Positions 1 to 8,907 are shown, numbered from the stretch's first letter. The stretch is 64,000 bases of DNA from Bacillus_BD oryzisoli_A (GCF_043641075.1 NZ_JBHZRC010000008.1:124001-188000), one strand, 5' to 3'. The notes: generated from the sequence alone by a model not told the origin. Made by a program: numbers and translations.

Positions 1-2
1 AG

Positions 3-23
3 CCAAGGGACCCGTCCCTGCGG
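3..23. repeat. Short palindromic repeat, CCAAGGG/CCGTCCC subtype
   Basis: The sequence CCAAGGGACCCGTCCCTGCGG is a near-palindrome with an AGGGAC-CC-GTCCCT heart. Related copies occur at about 1640, 3311, 59387 and 60535. It shares the CCGTCCC core with the more numerous GGAAGC-type repeat of this window. Confidence 0.6.
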
Positions 24-141
24 ACTAATTTCCATCCATCCCAGTGTTCCCACGGGTAATTTTTTATATTACAATAAGATTTGGAGTTTTATGAATAATT
101 GGCGGTTTTACTAGCTATAAAAAACATAGGGGTGATTCGGT

Positions 142-822
142 ATGAAGCTTACGTACACAGGTAAAACAAAGGATGTTTATGAATTAGAGGACGGAAATTA
201 TCTGCTTCAATTTAAAGATGATGTAACGGGTGTGGATGGCGTATTTGATCCAGGCGCTAACACAGTGGGGCTAACTCTTGAAGGTGCAGGCCGTGCGGGT
301 TTACGCTTAACGAAGCACTTTTTCGAGATATTAAAGGAGAAAGGAATTCCAACACATTACATTGATGCGGATATTGAAAAAGCAACGATGACAGTGAAGC
401 CTGCTGAAGTGTTTGGAAAAGGCTTGGAGGTTATTTGCAGATTTAGAGCGGTTGGCAGCTTTTTACGCAGATATGGCTTATATGCAGAGGAAGGTCAGCA
501 GCTTGATGCATTTGTTGAAGTAACCCTAAAGGACGATGGCCGCGAAGATCCTCCAATCAGCGAGGATGCGTTAGACATGCTTGGAATCCTATCTAAGGAT
601 GAGTACCAAGTGTTAAAATCACTAACACAGCAAATCGCTGGAGTTGTTAAGGGCGAGCTGGCTAAAAAAGATATCGAGCTATACGATATCAAATTTGAAT
701 TCGGCCGCGTAGGCGAAAATAAGGAAATTGTATTAATTGATGAAATCTCCGGCGGAAACATGCGCGCGTATAAAAAAGGCGAATATATCGAACCGCTTGA
801 ATTAGAAAAAATGTTCTTATAA
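142..822 (+). CDS. PurC-like SAICAR synthetase family protein, stand-alone copy
   Basis: The 226-residue product has the overall SAICAR synthetase pattern: an N-terminal TGKTKDVYE strand-loop (usual form EGKAKKIY), a central ICRFRAVGSFLRRYG segment matching the conserved VVRN.xAGS region, and a C-terminal KFEFGR plus LIDEISGGN segment matching LEFG and LADEISPD. PurC makes the succinocarboxamide intermediate of purine synthesis in the cytosol. The start follows AGGGGTGA with good spacing. No other pur gene is adjacent and the gene has its own terminator, so this is probably a second, divergent PurC homologue. Whether it still makes SAICAR is uncertain because the DEISPD motif is changed. Confidence 0.82.
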   Translation: MKLTYTGKTKDVYELEDGNYLLQFKDDVTGVDGVFDPGANTVGLTLEGAGRAGLRLTKHFFEILKEKGIPTHYIDADIEKATMTVKPAEVFGKGLEVICRFRAVGSFLRRYGLYAEEGQQLDAFVEVTLKDDGREDPPISEDALDMLGILSKDEYQVLKSLTQQIAGVVKGELAKKDIELYDIKFEFGRVGENKEIVLIDEISGGNMRAYKKGEYIEPLELEKMFL

Positions 823-828
823 TTGATG

Positions 829-876
829 AAGCCTGTCCCTGATGCTTGTTATGAGCATTGGGGACAGGCTTTTTTT
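829..876 (+). terminator. Rho-independent terminator after the purC-like gene
   Basis: A long stem (AGCCTGTCCC pairing with GGGGACAGGCT, extended by GATGCT/AGCATT) is followed by seven T residues. Confidence 0.9.
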
Positions 877-961
877 GCCAGCATAGTAGGGATGGGAATT
901 ACAAAACACCTGTGGTACATCGAGATTCGAGGGAAATTACTCCAAAACCCCAAACACCAAA

Positions 962-989
962 AAGAGTGTAAGGATCCCCCTACACTCTT
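962..989 (-). terminator. Terminator of the small minus-strand ORF
   Basis: The arms AAGAGTGTA and TACACTCTT are followed on the minus strand by a T-run. It sits just beyond the stop codon of the 38-residue ORF at 999-1115. Confidence 0.7.
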
Positions 990-998
990 CTATCATTA

Positions 999-1115
999 TT
1001 ATTTCTCTTTAAAGTAATCCATAAACGCTTGGAAAATTTCAATCCCTTGGTAGGATAAAAGAGTAAGAGCCGTTGCAGAAAACATTCCAATAATAATAAA
1101 TCTCATCCAAATCAT
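999..1115 (-). CDS. Small hydrophobic protein (38 aa), unknown
   Basis: An ATG preceded by the near-perfect ribosome site AAGGAGGAAATAAT opens a 38-codon frame. The protein begins MIWMRFIIIGMFSATALTLL, which forms one membrane helix, and ends in a short charged tail (FMDYFKEK). A terminator hairpin lies directly downstream on the same strand. Ribosome site, single helix and terminator together make a real small membrane protein likely. I do not recognise the family and assign no function. Confidence 0.65.
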   Translation of the reverse strand: MIWMRFIIIGMFSATALTLLSYQGIEIFQAFMDYFKEK

Positions 1116-1145
1116 ATTATTTCCTCCTTAAAATAAAATTGTAAT

Positions 1146-1457
1146 TTAGTATTTTAAAGGAGGGACAATCACATAATTCGATTGATAAAAAATAGGTGTG
1201 AGCAGCCTTTTTCTTCTGATTAATTGAATGTAAAACGAATTTGCGTTTGTAAAAGGAAAGGGGAATAATAGCAAGGCAGCTAACGCACTTATGAAGTCTA
1301 GGTTATTCTTGTCATTCGTTGGATCAGGTTCGTCATAACTACTTTCGTGATCCATAATGAATTTGCTTTCGTAATTGATTGGGCTGTGATGGTCAAAATT
1401 CATGTGGAAAAGGTTGGCAAGCAGTATAAGAAACGTTAGTGCTATATATTTAACCAT
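1146..1457 (-). CDS. Hypothetical secreted or membrane protein (103 aa)
   Basis: The product starts with a signal-like hydrophobic stretch (MVKYIALTFLILLANLF), then an acidic, His-rich polar region (residues about 20-52, including DHHS and DEPDPTND), then a second hydrophobic segment near residues 56-70. A purine-rich site (AAGGGGCGTGAGAGG) precedes the ATG. The signal plus one helix suggests an envelope protein. It lies upstream of, and on the same strand as, the 38-residue ORF (31-nt gap) and could be co-transcribed with it. No family is recognised. Confidence 0.5.
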   Translation of the reverse strand: MVKYIALTFLILLANLFHMNFDHHSPINYESKFIMDHESSYDEPDPTNDKNNLDFISALAALLLFPFPFTNANSFYIQLIRRKRLLTPIFYQSNYVIVPPLKY

Positions 1458-1574
1458 CCTCTCACGCCCCTTAAAAAATGTGGTGTTATCATTATATGCT
1501 AAAATCGAAGGAAATTGAAACTTTTTACTATGTTAATAGTGGAAATGTTATTTAATAATAATGATAAAGGGGTA

Positions 1575-1660
1575 GATCAAAGGGACAGACACATGGGCTT
1601 GGAGCCTAGGTGCCTGTCTCTTTGATCCGTTTCCTCGGGCCAAGGAACCCGTCCCTTTGG
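1575..1660. repeat. Compound palindromic repeat in the 1458-1771 gap
   Basis: Two elements fill this otherwise empty gap. GATCAAAGGGACAG at 1575 pairs with CTGTCTCTTTGATC ending at 1627 in a long hairpin. Next to it, CCAAGGAACCCGTCCCTTTGG (1640-1660) is another copy of the CCAAGGG subtype. No gene is visible in the gap. Confidence 0.65.
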
Positions 1661-1771
1661 TTCCCCGCTTTTGAAATATATTGGTAGTTTCTATAATTTG
1701 ATATTAAATTAGAAAGATATCTGATAGAATGAAAATTATTCTGATATAGTACAAAAGTAGGGGTGAACTGA

Positions 1772-3106
1772 TTGAATAAATTAACCAATCGAGACATAAT
1801 GTTTATTGGCTTTATGTTGTTTTCTATGCTGTTTGGTGCCGGAAATTTAATTTTTCCAGCCTATTTAGGTCATGCAGCCGGTGAAAATGTTTGGTTGGCT
1901 GTTACGGGATTTATTGTTTCCGATGCGGGTCTGGCTGTATTAGGCTTTATCGCAATTGCCAAATCAGGAACATTGGACACATTAGTTAACCGAGTGAATC
2001 CAACTTTTGCGCTTCTTTTCCCAATGTCCATTTATTTAGCAATAGGACCTGGACTTGCGATTCCGCGCGCAGGCAGTCTAGCTTATGAAATGGGAGTAAA
2101 GCCATTCTTGCCACAGACAATGGGAGCTTCACCGTTCGGACTTTTGATTTATACCATTGTATTTTTTAGTATTGTCTTTTGGTTTGCTAAATCACCGTCT
2201 AAATTAGTCGATCGATTTGGAAAAATTTTAACCCCTACTTTGCTGATTTTAATCACGATTGTTTTTATTAAAGCCTTATTTACCGATTTAACTGATTTTC
2301 AAGGAGCATCATTATCCTATAAAAATAATCCTGTTTCACAAGGATTTTTAGATGGCTACCAAACCATGGATGCACTTGGAGCCTTAATTTGCGGAATTGT
2401 CTTTACTAATATTTTTAAAAATAGAAAAATCACGAAGCCTGCATTACAGGTTAAATATTTAACTTTGTTTGGGCTCATTTGCGGTTTGCTGTTAACCTTT
2501 TGCTATCTAATTATCGCGTACCTGGGTGCATCTGCCTCCATCACGGGAGAAGTTGATAATGGCGCAATTGTGTTAAGTACCGCATTACAGCAATTGTTTG
2601 GCCAAAGTGGAACGATCGTTTTAGGATTAATATTTACAGTAGCGTGCTTGAGCGTTTGTATCGGCTTAATCACATCCTGTGCACAATATTTCTCGACTAT
2701 TTTTCCAAAGCTATCGTATATAAAATGGACAATCCTGTTATGCTCCGTCAGCGGCTTTGTAGCTAACCTTGGTCTGTCGCAAATCTTAAAGGTATCTGTG
2801 CCTGTCCTTGGCTTAATGTACCCAATTGCGATCGCATTAATTGCATTAGGTCTTTTTCATGATCGATTGCCTTTCAACCAACGCCCGGTTTATATCATGA
2901 CAATCAGTCTGGTTGGATTATTTAGTTTAGTGGAAGTGGTCAACACGACGTTCTTGAATGGATCATTGACAGGAGTATTATCCCATATGCCGTTTCAGCC
3001 AAACGGCTTTGGCTGGGTGATTCCTGGCTTACTAGGCCTCGTAATTGGAAGCATTATTGAAAAATTGAAGGTTCAAGAGGAAATTGTTGAGAAGAAAGCT
3101 GCATAG
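1772..3106 (+). CDS. brnQ: Branched-chain amino acid carrier, BrnQ/LIVCS family
   Basis: The 444-residue polytopic protein opens with the family pattern FMLFSMLFGAGNLIFPAYLG and carries about twelve hydrophobic segments. BrnQ imports leucine, isoleucine and valine with Na+ or H+ across the cytoplasmic membrane. The start is a TTG five bases after AGGGGTGA (1759-1766). The gene stands alone and ends at a strong terminator. Length and N-terminus match the family well. The exact substrate cannot be read from the sequence. Confidence 0.92.
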   Translation: MNKLTNRDIMFIGFMLFSMLFGAGNLIFPAYLGHAAGENVWLAVTGFIVSDAGLAVLGFIAIAKSGTLDTLVNRVNPTFALLFPMSIYLAIGPGLAIPRAGSLAYEMGVKPFLPQTMGASPFGLLIYTIVFFSIVFWFAKSPSKLVDRFGKILTPTLLILITIVFIKALFTDLTDFQGASLSYKNNPVSQGFLDGYQTMDALGALICGIVFTNIFKNRKITKPALQVKYLTLFGLICGLLLTFCYLIIAYLGASASITGEVDNGAIVLSTALQQLFGQSGTIVLGLIFTVACLSVCIGLITSCAQYFSTIFPKLSYIKWTILLCSVSGFVANLGLSQILKVSVPVLGLMYPIAIALIALGLFHDRLPFNQRPVYIMTISLVGLFSLVEVVNTTFLNGSLTGVLSHMPFQPNGFGWVIPGLLGLVIGSIIEKLKVQEEIVEKKAA

Positions 3107-3161
3107 AGGAACATTTCTCAGGCTCTGATTAATGTCGAGGGAATTTGCCTGTGACCAATAG

Positions 3162-3218
3162 ACCGCTGGAATAATTAGTACTAGGAGTAGTACTGGTTAT
3201 TCCAGCGGTTTTTCTTTT
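3162..3218 (+). terminator. Terminator of brnQ
   Basis: A 13-bp stem (ACCGCTGGAATAA with TTATTCCAGCGGT) with a loop that is itself self-complementary (AGTACT..AGTACT), followed by a T-rich tract. Confidence 0.9.
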
Positions 3219-3310
3219 GTCTGTTCAAGAAAAGGGAATCAGCTTAACGTGATGCTTAAATAGGTACAATAGGCCGAGCTGTCTGTCCGTATGCCTCCTC
3301 AACAGTTGAA

Positions 3311-3335
3311 CTAGGGAACCCGTCCCCGTGGCTCG
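3311..3335. repeat. Short palindromic repeat, CCAAGGG/CCGTCCC subtype
   Basis: CTAGGGAACCCGTCCCCGTG is a degenerate copy of the same element as at 3 and 1640. Confidence 0.5.
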
Positions 3336-3440
3336 ATTTATTTATCATACTAAAAGGAAATTGTGGGATTTTGTCGAATATTATGTATATATAGCGAATT
3401 ATCTCCATTTTTTATTGGATTTATTTTAAAAAGGAAAGTG

Positions 3441-4463
3441 GTGAGGATCATTGATACCCAAGCAAACCGGAAAATGATAGAGATATTAGAGGAAATCTCT
3501 GAGGGCTGTTGTTTTTTAAATTCAAAAATGGAGATGGAATTCATTAATAAGGCAGGCGAAGCGTTACTGGAAAAGCCGAAGGAAGAAGTGCTGTATAAGT
3601 GCCAGTGGGATGTACTGCCAAAATATAAGGAAACCATTGTATATGAAAAATATACAAAGGCGTTTCAAGAACAATCACCGCAGTACTTTGAAGTGGTTAC
3701 GGAATACACGAAAAAACATTTGGAAATTAGAGTGTTTCCGAATAAATACGGTCTGTTTCTTATTTTTAATGATATTACGGAAAAAAAGGAAGAAGAGAAG
3801 CGGCAAAAATACTATGATCAGCTGAAAATTATTGCTGAAATGGCAGCGGGTGTTGCACATGAAGTACGTAATCCAATGACGACGATTAAGGGCTTCCTGC
3901 AGTTAATGCTGAAAGACAATGATTTAACTAAATACAAGGATATTATGAACCTGATGGTTGACGAGGTCAATCGTGTGAATGATATTATTACAAACTTCCT
4001 CGATCTAGCCAAGGAAACGCCGAATAAATTAAACGATTGCAATCTAAATCAGATCATCACAACTCTATACCCTTTGCTCGAAACCAGGGCCAACAACGAG
4101 GGTAAGTTTATTTACCTGGAATTAGGGCAAATTCCCAATCTCTTTGTTGATAAAAATGAGATGAGGCAGCTGCTGTTGAACCTTATTAATAATTCATTTG
4201 ATGCGATGGAAAAAGGGAAATCGGTCTATATTACAACTGTTGATGAAACTGAGCATGTTGTTTTATCGATAAGGGATGAAGGAGCGGGGATACCACCTGA
4301 AATTATCGATAAGGTTTCGGTCCCATTTGTTACCTCAAAATCAACGGGTACTGGTCTAGGGCTGCCGATCTGTTTCTCAATTGCCAAACGAAATAATGCG
4401 AACATCAGCTATACCTCAAGCTCTAAAGGAACCACCTTTCATATACGGTTTATGAAAAAGTAG
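3441..4463 (+). CDS. Soluble PAS-domain sensor histidine kinase, sporulation-kinase type
   Basis: The product has one PAS-like domain (roughly residues 12-115), a HisKA helix pair with phospho-acceptor His in GVAHEVRNPMTTIKGFLQLM, and a HATPase_c domain with N-box (NLINNSFDA), G1 (DEGAGIP) and G2 (GTGLGLPI). This layout is typical of orphan Bacillus kinases feeding the Spo0F phosphorelay. No response regulator is adjacent. The GTG at 3441 follows AAAAAGGA. Another GTG at 3363, after AAAAGGA, would add 26 mostly hydrophobic residues, so the start is uncertain. The gene is unlinked to its neighbours, and its signal is unknown. Confidence 0.85.
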   Translation: MRIIDTQANRKMIEILEEISEGCCFLNSKMEMEFINKAGEALLEKPKEEVLYKCQWDVLPKYKETIVYEKYTKAFQEQSPQYFEVVTEYTKKHLEIRVFPNKYGLFLIFNDITEKKEEEKRQKYYDQLKIIAEMAAGVAHEVRNPMTTIKGFLQLMLKDNDLTKYKDIMNLMVDEVNRVNDIITNFLDLAKETPNKLNDCNLNQIITTLYPLLETRANNEGKFIYLELGQIPNLFVDKNEMRQLLLNLINNSFDAMEKGKSVYITTVDETEHVVLSIRDEGAGIPPEIIDKVSVPFVTSKSTGTGLGLPICFSIAKRNNANISYTSSSKGTTFHIRFMKK

Positions 4464-4787
4464 TGCTTTAAGGCTGGAGAATCATCTGTCATCCAAAATC
4501 ATAGCTGAATTCCCGGTTTAAGAGGGAGGGTACAGCCTTTTCTCTCTTAAACAAACGTTTGATTGAATTAGGAATGTATGTATAGATGTCAACTTCTATG
4601 CTTAATCTTTCGCAGAAAGTTTCGTCAACTGCTAGGGTAACGTAGTCATTAGGTGAAAATAAAGAGATTCTTCGCTTAAAGAAGAGTTCCTCCTAAAGAA
4701 TAATTTAACTACTTATACTTAAGTAGAATTCATTCATTTAGGGAAAGCTGTAGTATAGCTAGTTGGATTGTTTGGGAGGTTGTTTAA
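4464..4787. other. Intergenic region before the DUF3231 gene
   Basis: An imperfect hairpin at 4516-4552 (GTTTAAGAG/CTCTTAAAC) without a clear T-run is the only structure visible. The ribosome site TGGGAGGT lies at its 3' end. No small ORF or RNA is recognised. Confidence 0.3.
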
Positions 4788-5792
4788 TTGGAGGATAAGT
4801 CGAAATTAAGGTTGACGGCTGCGGAGATGTCGAGTTTGTGGATGCAGTATATAAATGACTCATTGGCGGCTTGTGTTAGTTCGCATTTCTTAGAGAAAGT
4901 GGAGGATGAAGAGGTACGTCCCATTATTGAGTTTTCTTTAAAGACGGCGAAAGAGAACCTAAAAATCATGCAGGAGATTTTTGAAAAAGAGGAATTCCCT
5001 ATACCGGTTGGATTTACGGATCAAGATGTCACGCCAAATGCTCCGAGACTTTTTTCAGATACTTTTGTCTTGATGTACTTTCATCAAATGGCAATTTTGG
5101 CTATGGCAGCTAACTGTGCTGCCCTTGGATTGGCTACACGCTCGGATGTTGTTGGTCTTCATCGGCGTGTATTGGAAAAAGGGGTGGAGCTGCAGAATCA
5201 GACACGTGACCTCATGTTAAAGCAGGGGACCTTTGTAAAACCTCCATATATTTCTACTCCCGATAAGGTCGACTTTGTAAAGAAACAGCAATTTTTAGCC
5301 GGCTTTTTTGGGAAAAAACGTTCTATTACTTCAGTAGAGGTAACACATTTATTTTTAAATGTGCAAACCAATGCATTAGGAAAGGCTTTAATCACAGGTT
5401 TTGCGCAAATTGCTCAAAGTGATGAAGTGAAGGAATATTTAGTAAGGGGGAAGCAGCTTTCACAAAAATATATTGATATTTTCAGTAACTTTTTAATAAA
5501 GGAAGACCTGCCTGCGCCTATGAGCTGGGATTCTTCCGTATTAGATACAACTTCTAGTATTTTCTCAGATAAGCTCATCATGTTTCATGTATCAGCCATG
5601 ATTGCAGCAGGAATTGGCAACTTTGGCATGGCTATCGCTGCAAGTCCGAGAAGAGATTTAGGGATGAGGTACGCGACCCTGCTTCCGGAAATTGCACTCT
5701 ACGCCGAAGACGGAGCCAACATCATGATCAAACACGGCTGGATGGAAGAACCCCCACAAGCAGACGACCGCGACGAACTAATAAAAAATTGA
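4788..5792 (+). CDS. DUF3231 family protein (two tandem DUF3231 domains)
   Basis: The 334-residue protein contains two copies of the DUF3231 helical-bundle pattern: residues about 8-165 (LTAAEMSSLW ... FPIPVGFTDQDV) and 180-330 (ITSVEVTHLF ... IKHGWMEEPPQ). These Bacillaceae proteins resemble ferritin-like four-helix bundles; their role is not established. The start is TTG, seven bases after TGGGAGGT. A paralogue lies at 7814-8824 on the other strand, with two unrelated genes between. A pair of palindromic repeats follows the stop. Confidence 0.85.
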   Translation: MEDKSKLRLTAAEMSSLWMQYINDSLAACVSSHFLEKVEDEEVRPIIEFSLKTAKENLKIMQEIFEKEEFPIPVGFTDQDVTPNAPRLFSDTFVLMYFHQMAILAMAANCAALGLATRSDVVGLHRRVLEKGVELQNQTRDLMLKQGTFVKPPYISTPDKVDFVKKQQFLAGFFGKKRSITSVEVTHLFLNVQTNALGKALITGFAQIAQSDEVKEYLVRGKQLSQKYIDIFSNFLIKEDLPAPMSWDSSVLDTTSSIFSDKLIMFHVSAMIAAGIGNFGMAIAASPRRDLGMRYATLLPEIALYAEDGANIMIKHGWMEEPPQADDRDELIKN

Positions 5793-5796
5793 AATT

Positions 5797-5863
5797 GGAA
5801 GCAGGGGGACGGTTCTGCCGCTTCCACAAAGTCATGGAAGCAGAAGAACCGTCCCCGTGCTTT
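5797..5863. repeat. Pair of GGAAGC-type palindromic repeats in opposite orientation
   Basis: A forward copy (5797-5825) and an inverted copy (5836-5863) can pair into one long hairpin. They lie between the convergent DUF3231 and Lin0512 genes, where they could terminate both. The second copy overlaps the stop region of the Lin0512 gene. Confidence 0.8.
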
Positions 5864-6221
5864 AATACCCAACCTCAACTGATGCAATGACAATGTACAT
5901 TAGGTCATTTTTGTCGCCTTTTTCTTCGATGATGACTCCGCTTGTTGTCATCATCCCGCCATCCATAACCTCGACTGTGACTTGTCCGTATGGCAGGGCT
6001 GCTTTTACAGCATTAGTGTCTAGTGTTTCCTTCTCACATGGAACCGCTAATTTTACATTTACCTTCATATTCTCCAAGCTGTTTCCGGGCAGGACGGAGC
6101 GAAGTCCCGGCATCGAGTTAAAGTGAATGGCATTTTGTACCGCACGAACAGCTGCCTTCGTAATATCCTGACCATGGACATCAATGCCCATTCCTGTTTC
6201 AATAAACATAATTTTTTCCAT
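5862..6221 (-). CDS. Lin0512 family protein
   Basis: The 119-residue product matches the Lin0512 family as I know it: MEKIMFIETGMGIDVHGQD at the N-terminus, a central AVRAVQNAIHFNSMPGL segment and a C-terminal IVIASVEVGY. The family is small, cytosolic and of unknown function. The minus-strand ATG at 6221 is preceded by GGAAGAGGACG. The gene is convergent with the DUF3231 gene and divergent from the MFS gene downstream. Confidence 0.82.
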   Translation of the reverse strand: MEKIMFIETGMGIDVHGQDITKAAVRAVQNAIHFNSMPGLRSVLPGNSLENMKVNVKLAVPCEKETLDTNAVKAALPYGQVTVEVMDGGMMTTSGVIIEEKGDKNDLMYIVIASVEVGY

Positions 6222-6463
6222 TGTATCGTCCTCTTCCTTTCGGATTTTTCTGTCTATTCTATTTTAGCTATAATACTAGATTTGTGAAAGAGGTTGTCTA
6301 TAGTAGGCTTCGGAAAGCTCTATTGCGAAATAATGAGCGATTTTCTATTAATATTCCTAATAACAATGTACAATGGTTACTACTAGGACGGCATTCTGCC
6401 ATCTTATTTTTTTACTATTACTTTTCTGAAAATTTTAATTTATCAATAAAGAGAGGGAAACAC

Positions 6464-7717
6464 ATGAATGTTGTCAATCAAATAATGAAGGAGCCCCAGG
6501 TTGAGTCCAGACCGCAAGCTGCTTGGATCATCCTTGTAGGCATTATTTTTATCGCCATCAATTTACGAGCCCCATTAACATCTGTAGGGCCTTTAGTAGA
6601 TCTTATCCGCGATCATTTGCATTTATCGAACACCTTAGCGGGCATGATTACAACCGTGCCTTTGCTCGCATTTGCCTTCTTCTCACCCTTTGTCCCCAAA
6701 TTAGCACGAAGATTTGGTTTTGAAAGGGTTCTATTAGCAGCGATTATTCTTTTAACGATCGGAATTGGGCTGCGCTCCGTAACAGGGGTGGCGACATTAT
6801 ATATGGGTACAGCAGTCCTTGGATTGGCGATTGCTGCAGGTAATGTCCTGCTGCCTAGCTTGATTAAACGGGAGTTTCCTGGAAAAATGGGCGTGATGAC
6901 TGGGGTTTATTCCATTTCGATGAATTTATTTGGTGCCATTGCGTCCGGTATTAGCGTTCCAGTCGCGTTAGGATTAGGCTATGGCTGGCAGGGAGCATTA
7001 GGCATATGGGGGATGTTAAGCTTTGTCTCGATTCTGTTTTGGCTGCCGCAAATGAAAAAGCGTTCAGGAGGCAATGCGGGGGCCGCTGTTTCACATCAAG
7101 CAGCCAATGAGAATGTGAACCTTTGGCGTTCCCCGCTTGCCTGGCAGGTCACCTTGTTCATGGGACTTCAATCAATGGTGTTTTATGTGCTGGTTACCTG
7201 GCTTCCTGAACTGTTAAAACAGCAAGGCTTAAGCGCAGACGAAGCAGGCTGGCTGCTTTCCATTTTGCAGATGACGGTGCTGCCGGTTACGTTTATCGCT
7301 CCGATTCTCGCCGGACGTATGGCTAACCAGCGTATATTAGTGACGATAACAGCTGTAAGTCTTTTCAGTGGGAATATTGGATTGCTTTATGGTAGTCAGA
7401 GTTTAATTCTTTTATGGGTCATTTTTCTAGGAATTGGGGCTGGATTTTCCTTTGGCTTGGCAATGATCTTTTTCGGCTTACGTACAAGGAATGCACAGCA
7501 GGCTGCTGAATTGTCAGGCATGGCACAGTCCTTCGGCTATTTGCTGGCTTCTACTGGTCCAACTTTGTTTGGCTTTTTGCACGACGTTACAAATAGCTGG
7601 ACTACTCCACTCCTCCTATTAGTAGGTGCGTCTGTTTTGATCTTTGCTGTTGGGATGGGTGCAGGAAGGAATCTGTATGTAGGGGAAGGGGAAAGGCTGC
7701 ATCAGAGTATTGAGTAA
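6464..7717 (+). CDS. MFS transporter, CynX/NimT family
   Basis: About twelve membrane segments, with the INLRAPLTSVGPL motif in the first helix that marks the CynX/NimT group of the major facilitator superfamily. This group is linked to cyanate, nitroimidazole and similar small anionic or neutral solutes; the substrate here is unknown. The reading frame is open from 6221, but the start is placed at ATG 6464 because GAGAGGG lies just upstream and the preceding residues are not MFS-like. Length is then 417 residues, normal for the family. A long terminator follows. Confidence 0.85.
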   Translation: MNVVNQIMKEPQVESRPQAAWIILVGIIFIAINLRAPLTSVGPLVDLIRDHLHLSNTLAGMITTVPLLAFAFFSPFVPKLARRFGFERVLLAAIILLTIGIGLRSVTGVATLYMGTAVLGLAIAAGNVLLPSLIKREFPGKMGVMTGVYSISMNLFGAIASGISVPVALGLGYGWQGALGIWGMLSFVSILFWLPQMKKRSGGNAGAAVSHQAANENVNLWRSPLAWQVTLFMGLQSMVFYVLVTWLPELLKQQGLSADEAGWLLSILQMTVLPVTFIAPILAGRMANQRILVTITAVSLFSGNIGLLYGSQSLILLWVIFLGIGAGFSFGLAMIFFGLRTRNAQQAAELSGMAQSFGYLLASTGPTLFGFLHDVTNSWTTPLLLLVGASVLIFAVGMGAGRNLYVGEGERLHQSIE

Positions 7718-7723
7718 TAAGAG

Positions 7724-7773
7724 AGGCTTTCCATACGAGGGACGTGTGTTGTCTCGTATAGAAAGCCTTTTTT
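7724..7773 (+). terminator. Terminator of the CynX-type MFS gene
   Basis: A 16-bp stem (AGGCTTTCCATACGAG with CTCGTATAGAAAGCCT) followed by TTTTT. Confidence 0.9.
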
Positions 7774-7813
7774 AGCCACTTTTTTTTAAAAAGTGAACGT
7801 TTATCTCGTGTGT

Positions 7814-8824
7814 TTATTCAATGATTTGCTTTCTTTCCTCCATCTGAGGCGGCTCTTCCATCCAGCCATTCTTAATCATGATTTTTGCTGCTTTATGGGC
7901 ATATTCAAAGATATCCTTCATGAACGCAGCATTTTTCGCTGCTAAATCATTTCGTAAACTGAAAGCTGTTCCTAACGAGTTACTGCCCATCGCAAAGCTG
8001 CAAAATAAACTAGTGCAATACATCATTAATTTATCCGAAAATGGTGCAGAAGTAGAGCGAGTTACGTGGCCACCCGATGGTTCTGGTGATAGTACATTAC
8101 TTTCTAATAATACCTCTCTTATTTCCTTAATGATACTTTTAGAAAGCTCTGCGCCTTCTAGGAAGTATTTTCTAATCTCTTCATTACTTGCGCATTGAGC
8201 AAAGCCTGTAATCATCTGCATCCCGGTGACATTTGACTCAATGGAATGGTGGAGATGGGAGACTTCCACCGTATTTAATGTCCGTTTTTTATTATTAAAT
8301 GGGTTCATAGGGAACCCGCCTAAATAATCTTTGTCCTTCACAAACTCAACCGATTTTGGCATGGAAACATAAGGAGAGCGGGGTAGCAGTCCTTTTTCCA
8401 GCAAATATTGCGTACAAAGAAGGTAATACTTTTGCGTAACTGCCGTCATTTCTTTAAACATTATGGTGATATCCTCCCGAAAGGACATCGTAATATTAAG
8501 TGAGTGCAAGCCCATGCTTATTTCATTTAGCAAGCGGACGAACATGATATCGAATCCGCTATCATATAATTTTGGCACTCCAATATTCACATCCTCAGAA
8601 GTAAACCCTACTGGTATCACGGCACCTTCCTGTTGAAACGTTGCATTTATTTTCTCGATGAAATGTTCTACTTCTTCATATAGATTTGTGATAATATCCT
8701 TGGCTTGGTCATCATCAGCTTTCAATTTAAAGTATTCTAACAATCGTAAAGCCATTGTCTTTTCTTGATATGTAAGCCATAATGTGCCAAGCTCCGATGA
8801 AGAAATGGCCGGTTTATCAGGCAT
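7814..8824 (-). CDS. DUF3231 family protein, second copy
   Basis: The 336-residue protein has the same two-domain layout as the gene at 4788, including FQQEGAVIPVGFTSEDV in the first half and IKNGWMEEPPQ near the end. Identity to the first copy is moderate by eye, so this is an old duplication. The ATG at 8824 follows a strong GGAGGAGGT site. Function is unknown. A GGAAGC-type repeat lies upstream, between this gene and the glutaredoxin gene. Confidence 0.85.
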   Translation of the reverse strand: MPDKPAISSSELGTLWLTYQEKTMALRLLEYFKLKADDDQAKDIITNLYEEVEHFIEKINATFQQEGAVIPVGFTSEDVNIGVPKLYDSGFDIMFVRLLNEISMGLHSLNITMSFREDITIMFKEMTAVTQKYYLLCTQYLLEKGLLPRSPYVSMPKSVEFVKDKDYLGGFPMNPFNNKKRTLNTVEVSHLHHSIESNVTGMQMITGFAQCASNEEIRKYFLEGAELSKSIIKEIREVLLESNVLSPEPSGGHVTRSTSAPFSDKLMMYCTSLFCSFAMGSNSLGTAFSLRNDLAAKNAAFMKDIFEYAHKAAKIMIKNGWMEEPPQMEERKQIIE

Positions 8825-8880
8825 AACGATACCTCCTCCAAAAGTCTCTACATTTAGCTTAAACAGTAAATGATGGAAGT

Positions 8881-8907
8881 ATGCAGAGGGACGGTTCTGT
8901 TGCTTCC
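8881..8907. repeat. GGAAGC-type palindromic repeat
   Basis: A single copy with the ACGGTTCT core and TGCTTCC right arm; the left arm is degenerate (ATGCAGAGGG). Confidence 0.75.

Noticed and set aside
823..1017. 64-residue plus-strand ORF after the purC-like gene
   Set aside because: It reads through the terminator hairpin, has no ribosome site and lies opposite a better small ORF on the minus strand.
1606..1797. 63-residue minus-strand ORF
   Set aside because: It runs through two palindromic repeats and the brnQ start; composition is not protein-like.
4516..4552. Terminator after the histidine kinase gene
   Set aside because: The hairpin GTTTAAGAG/CTCTTAAAC lacks a T-run, so I only record it as a structure in the gap.
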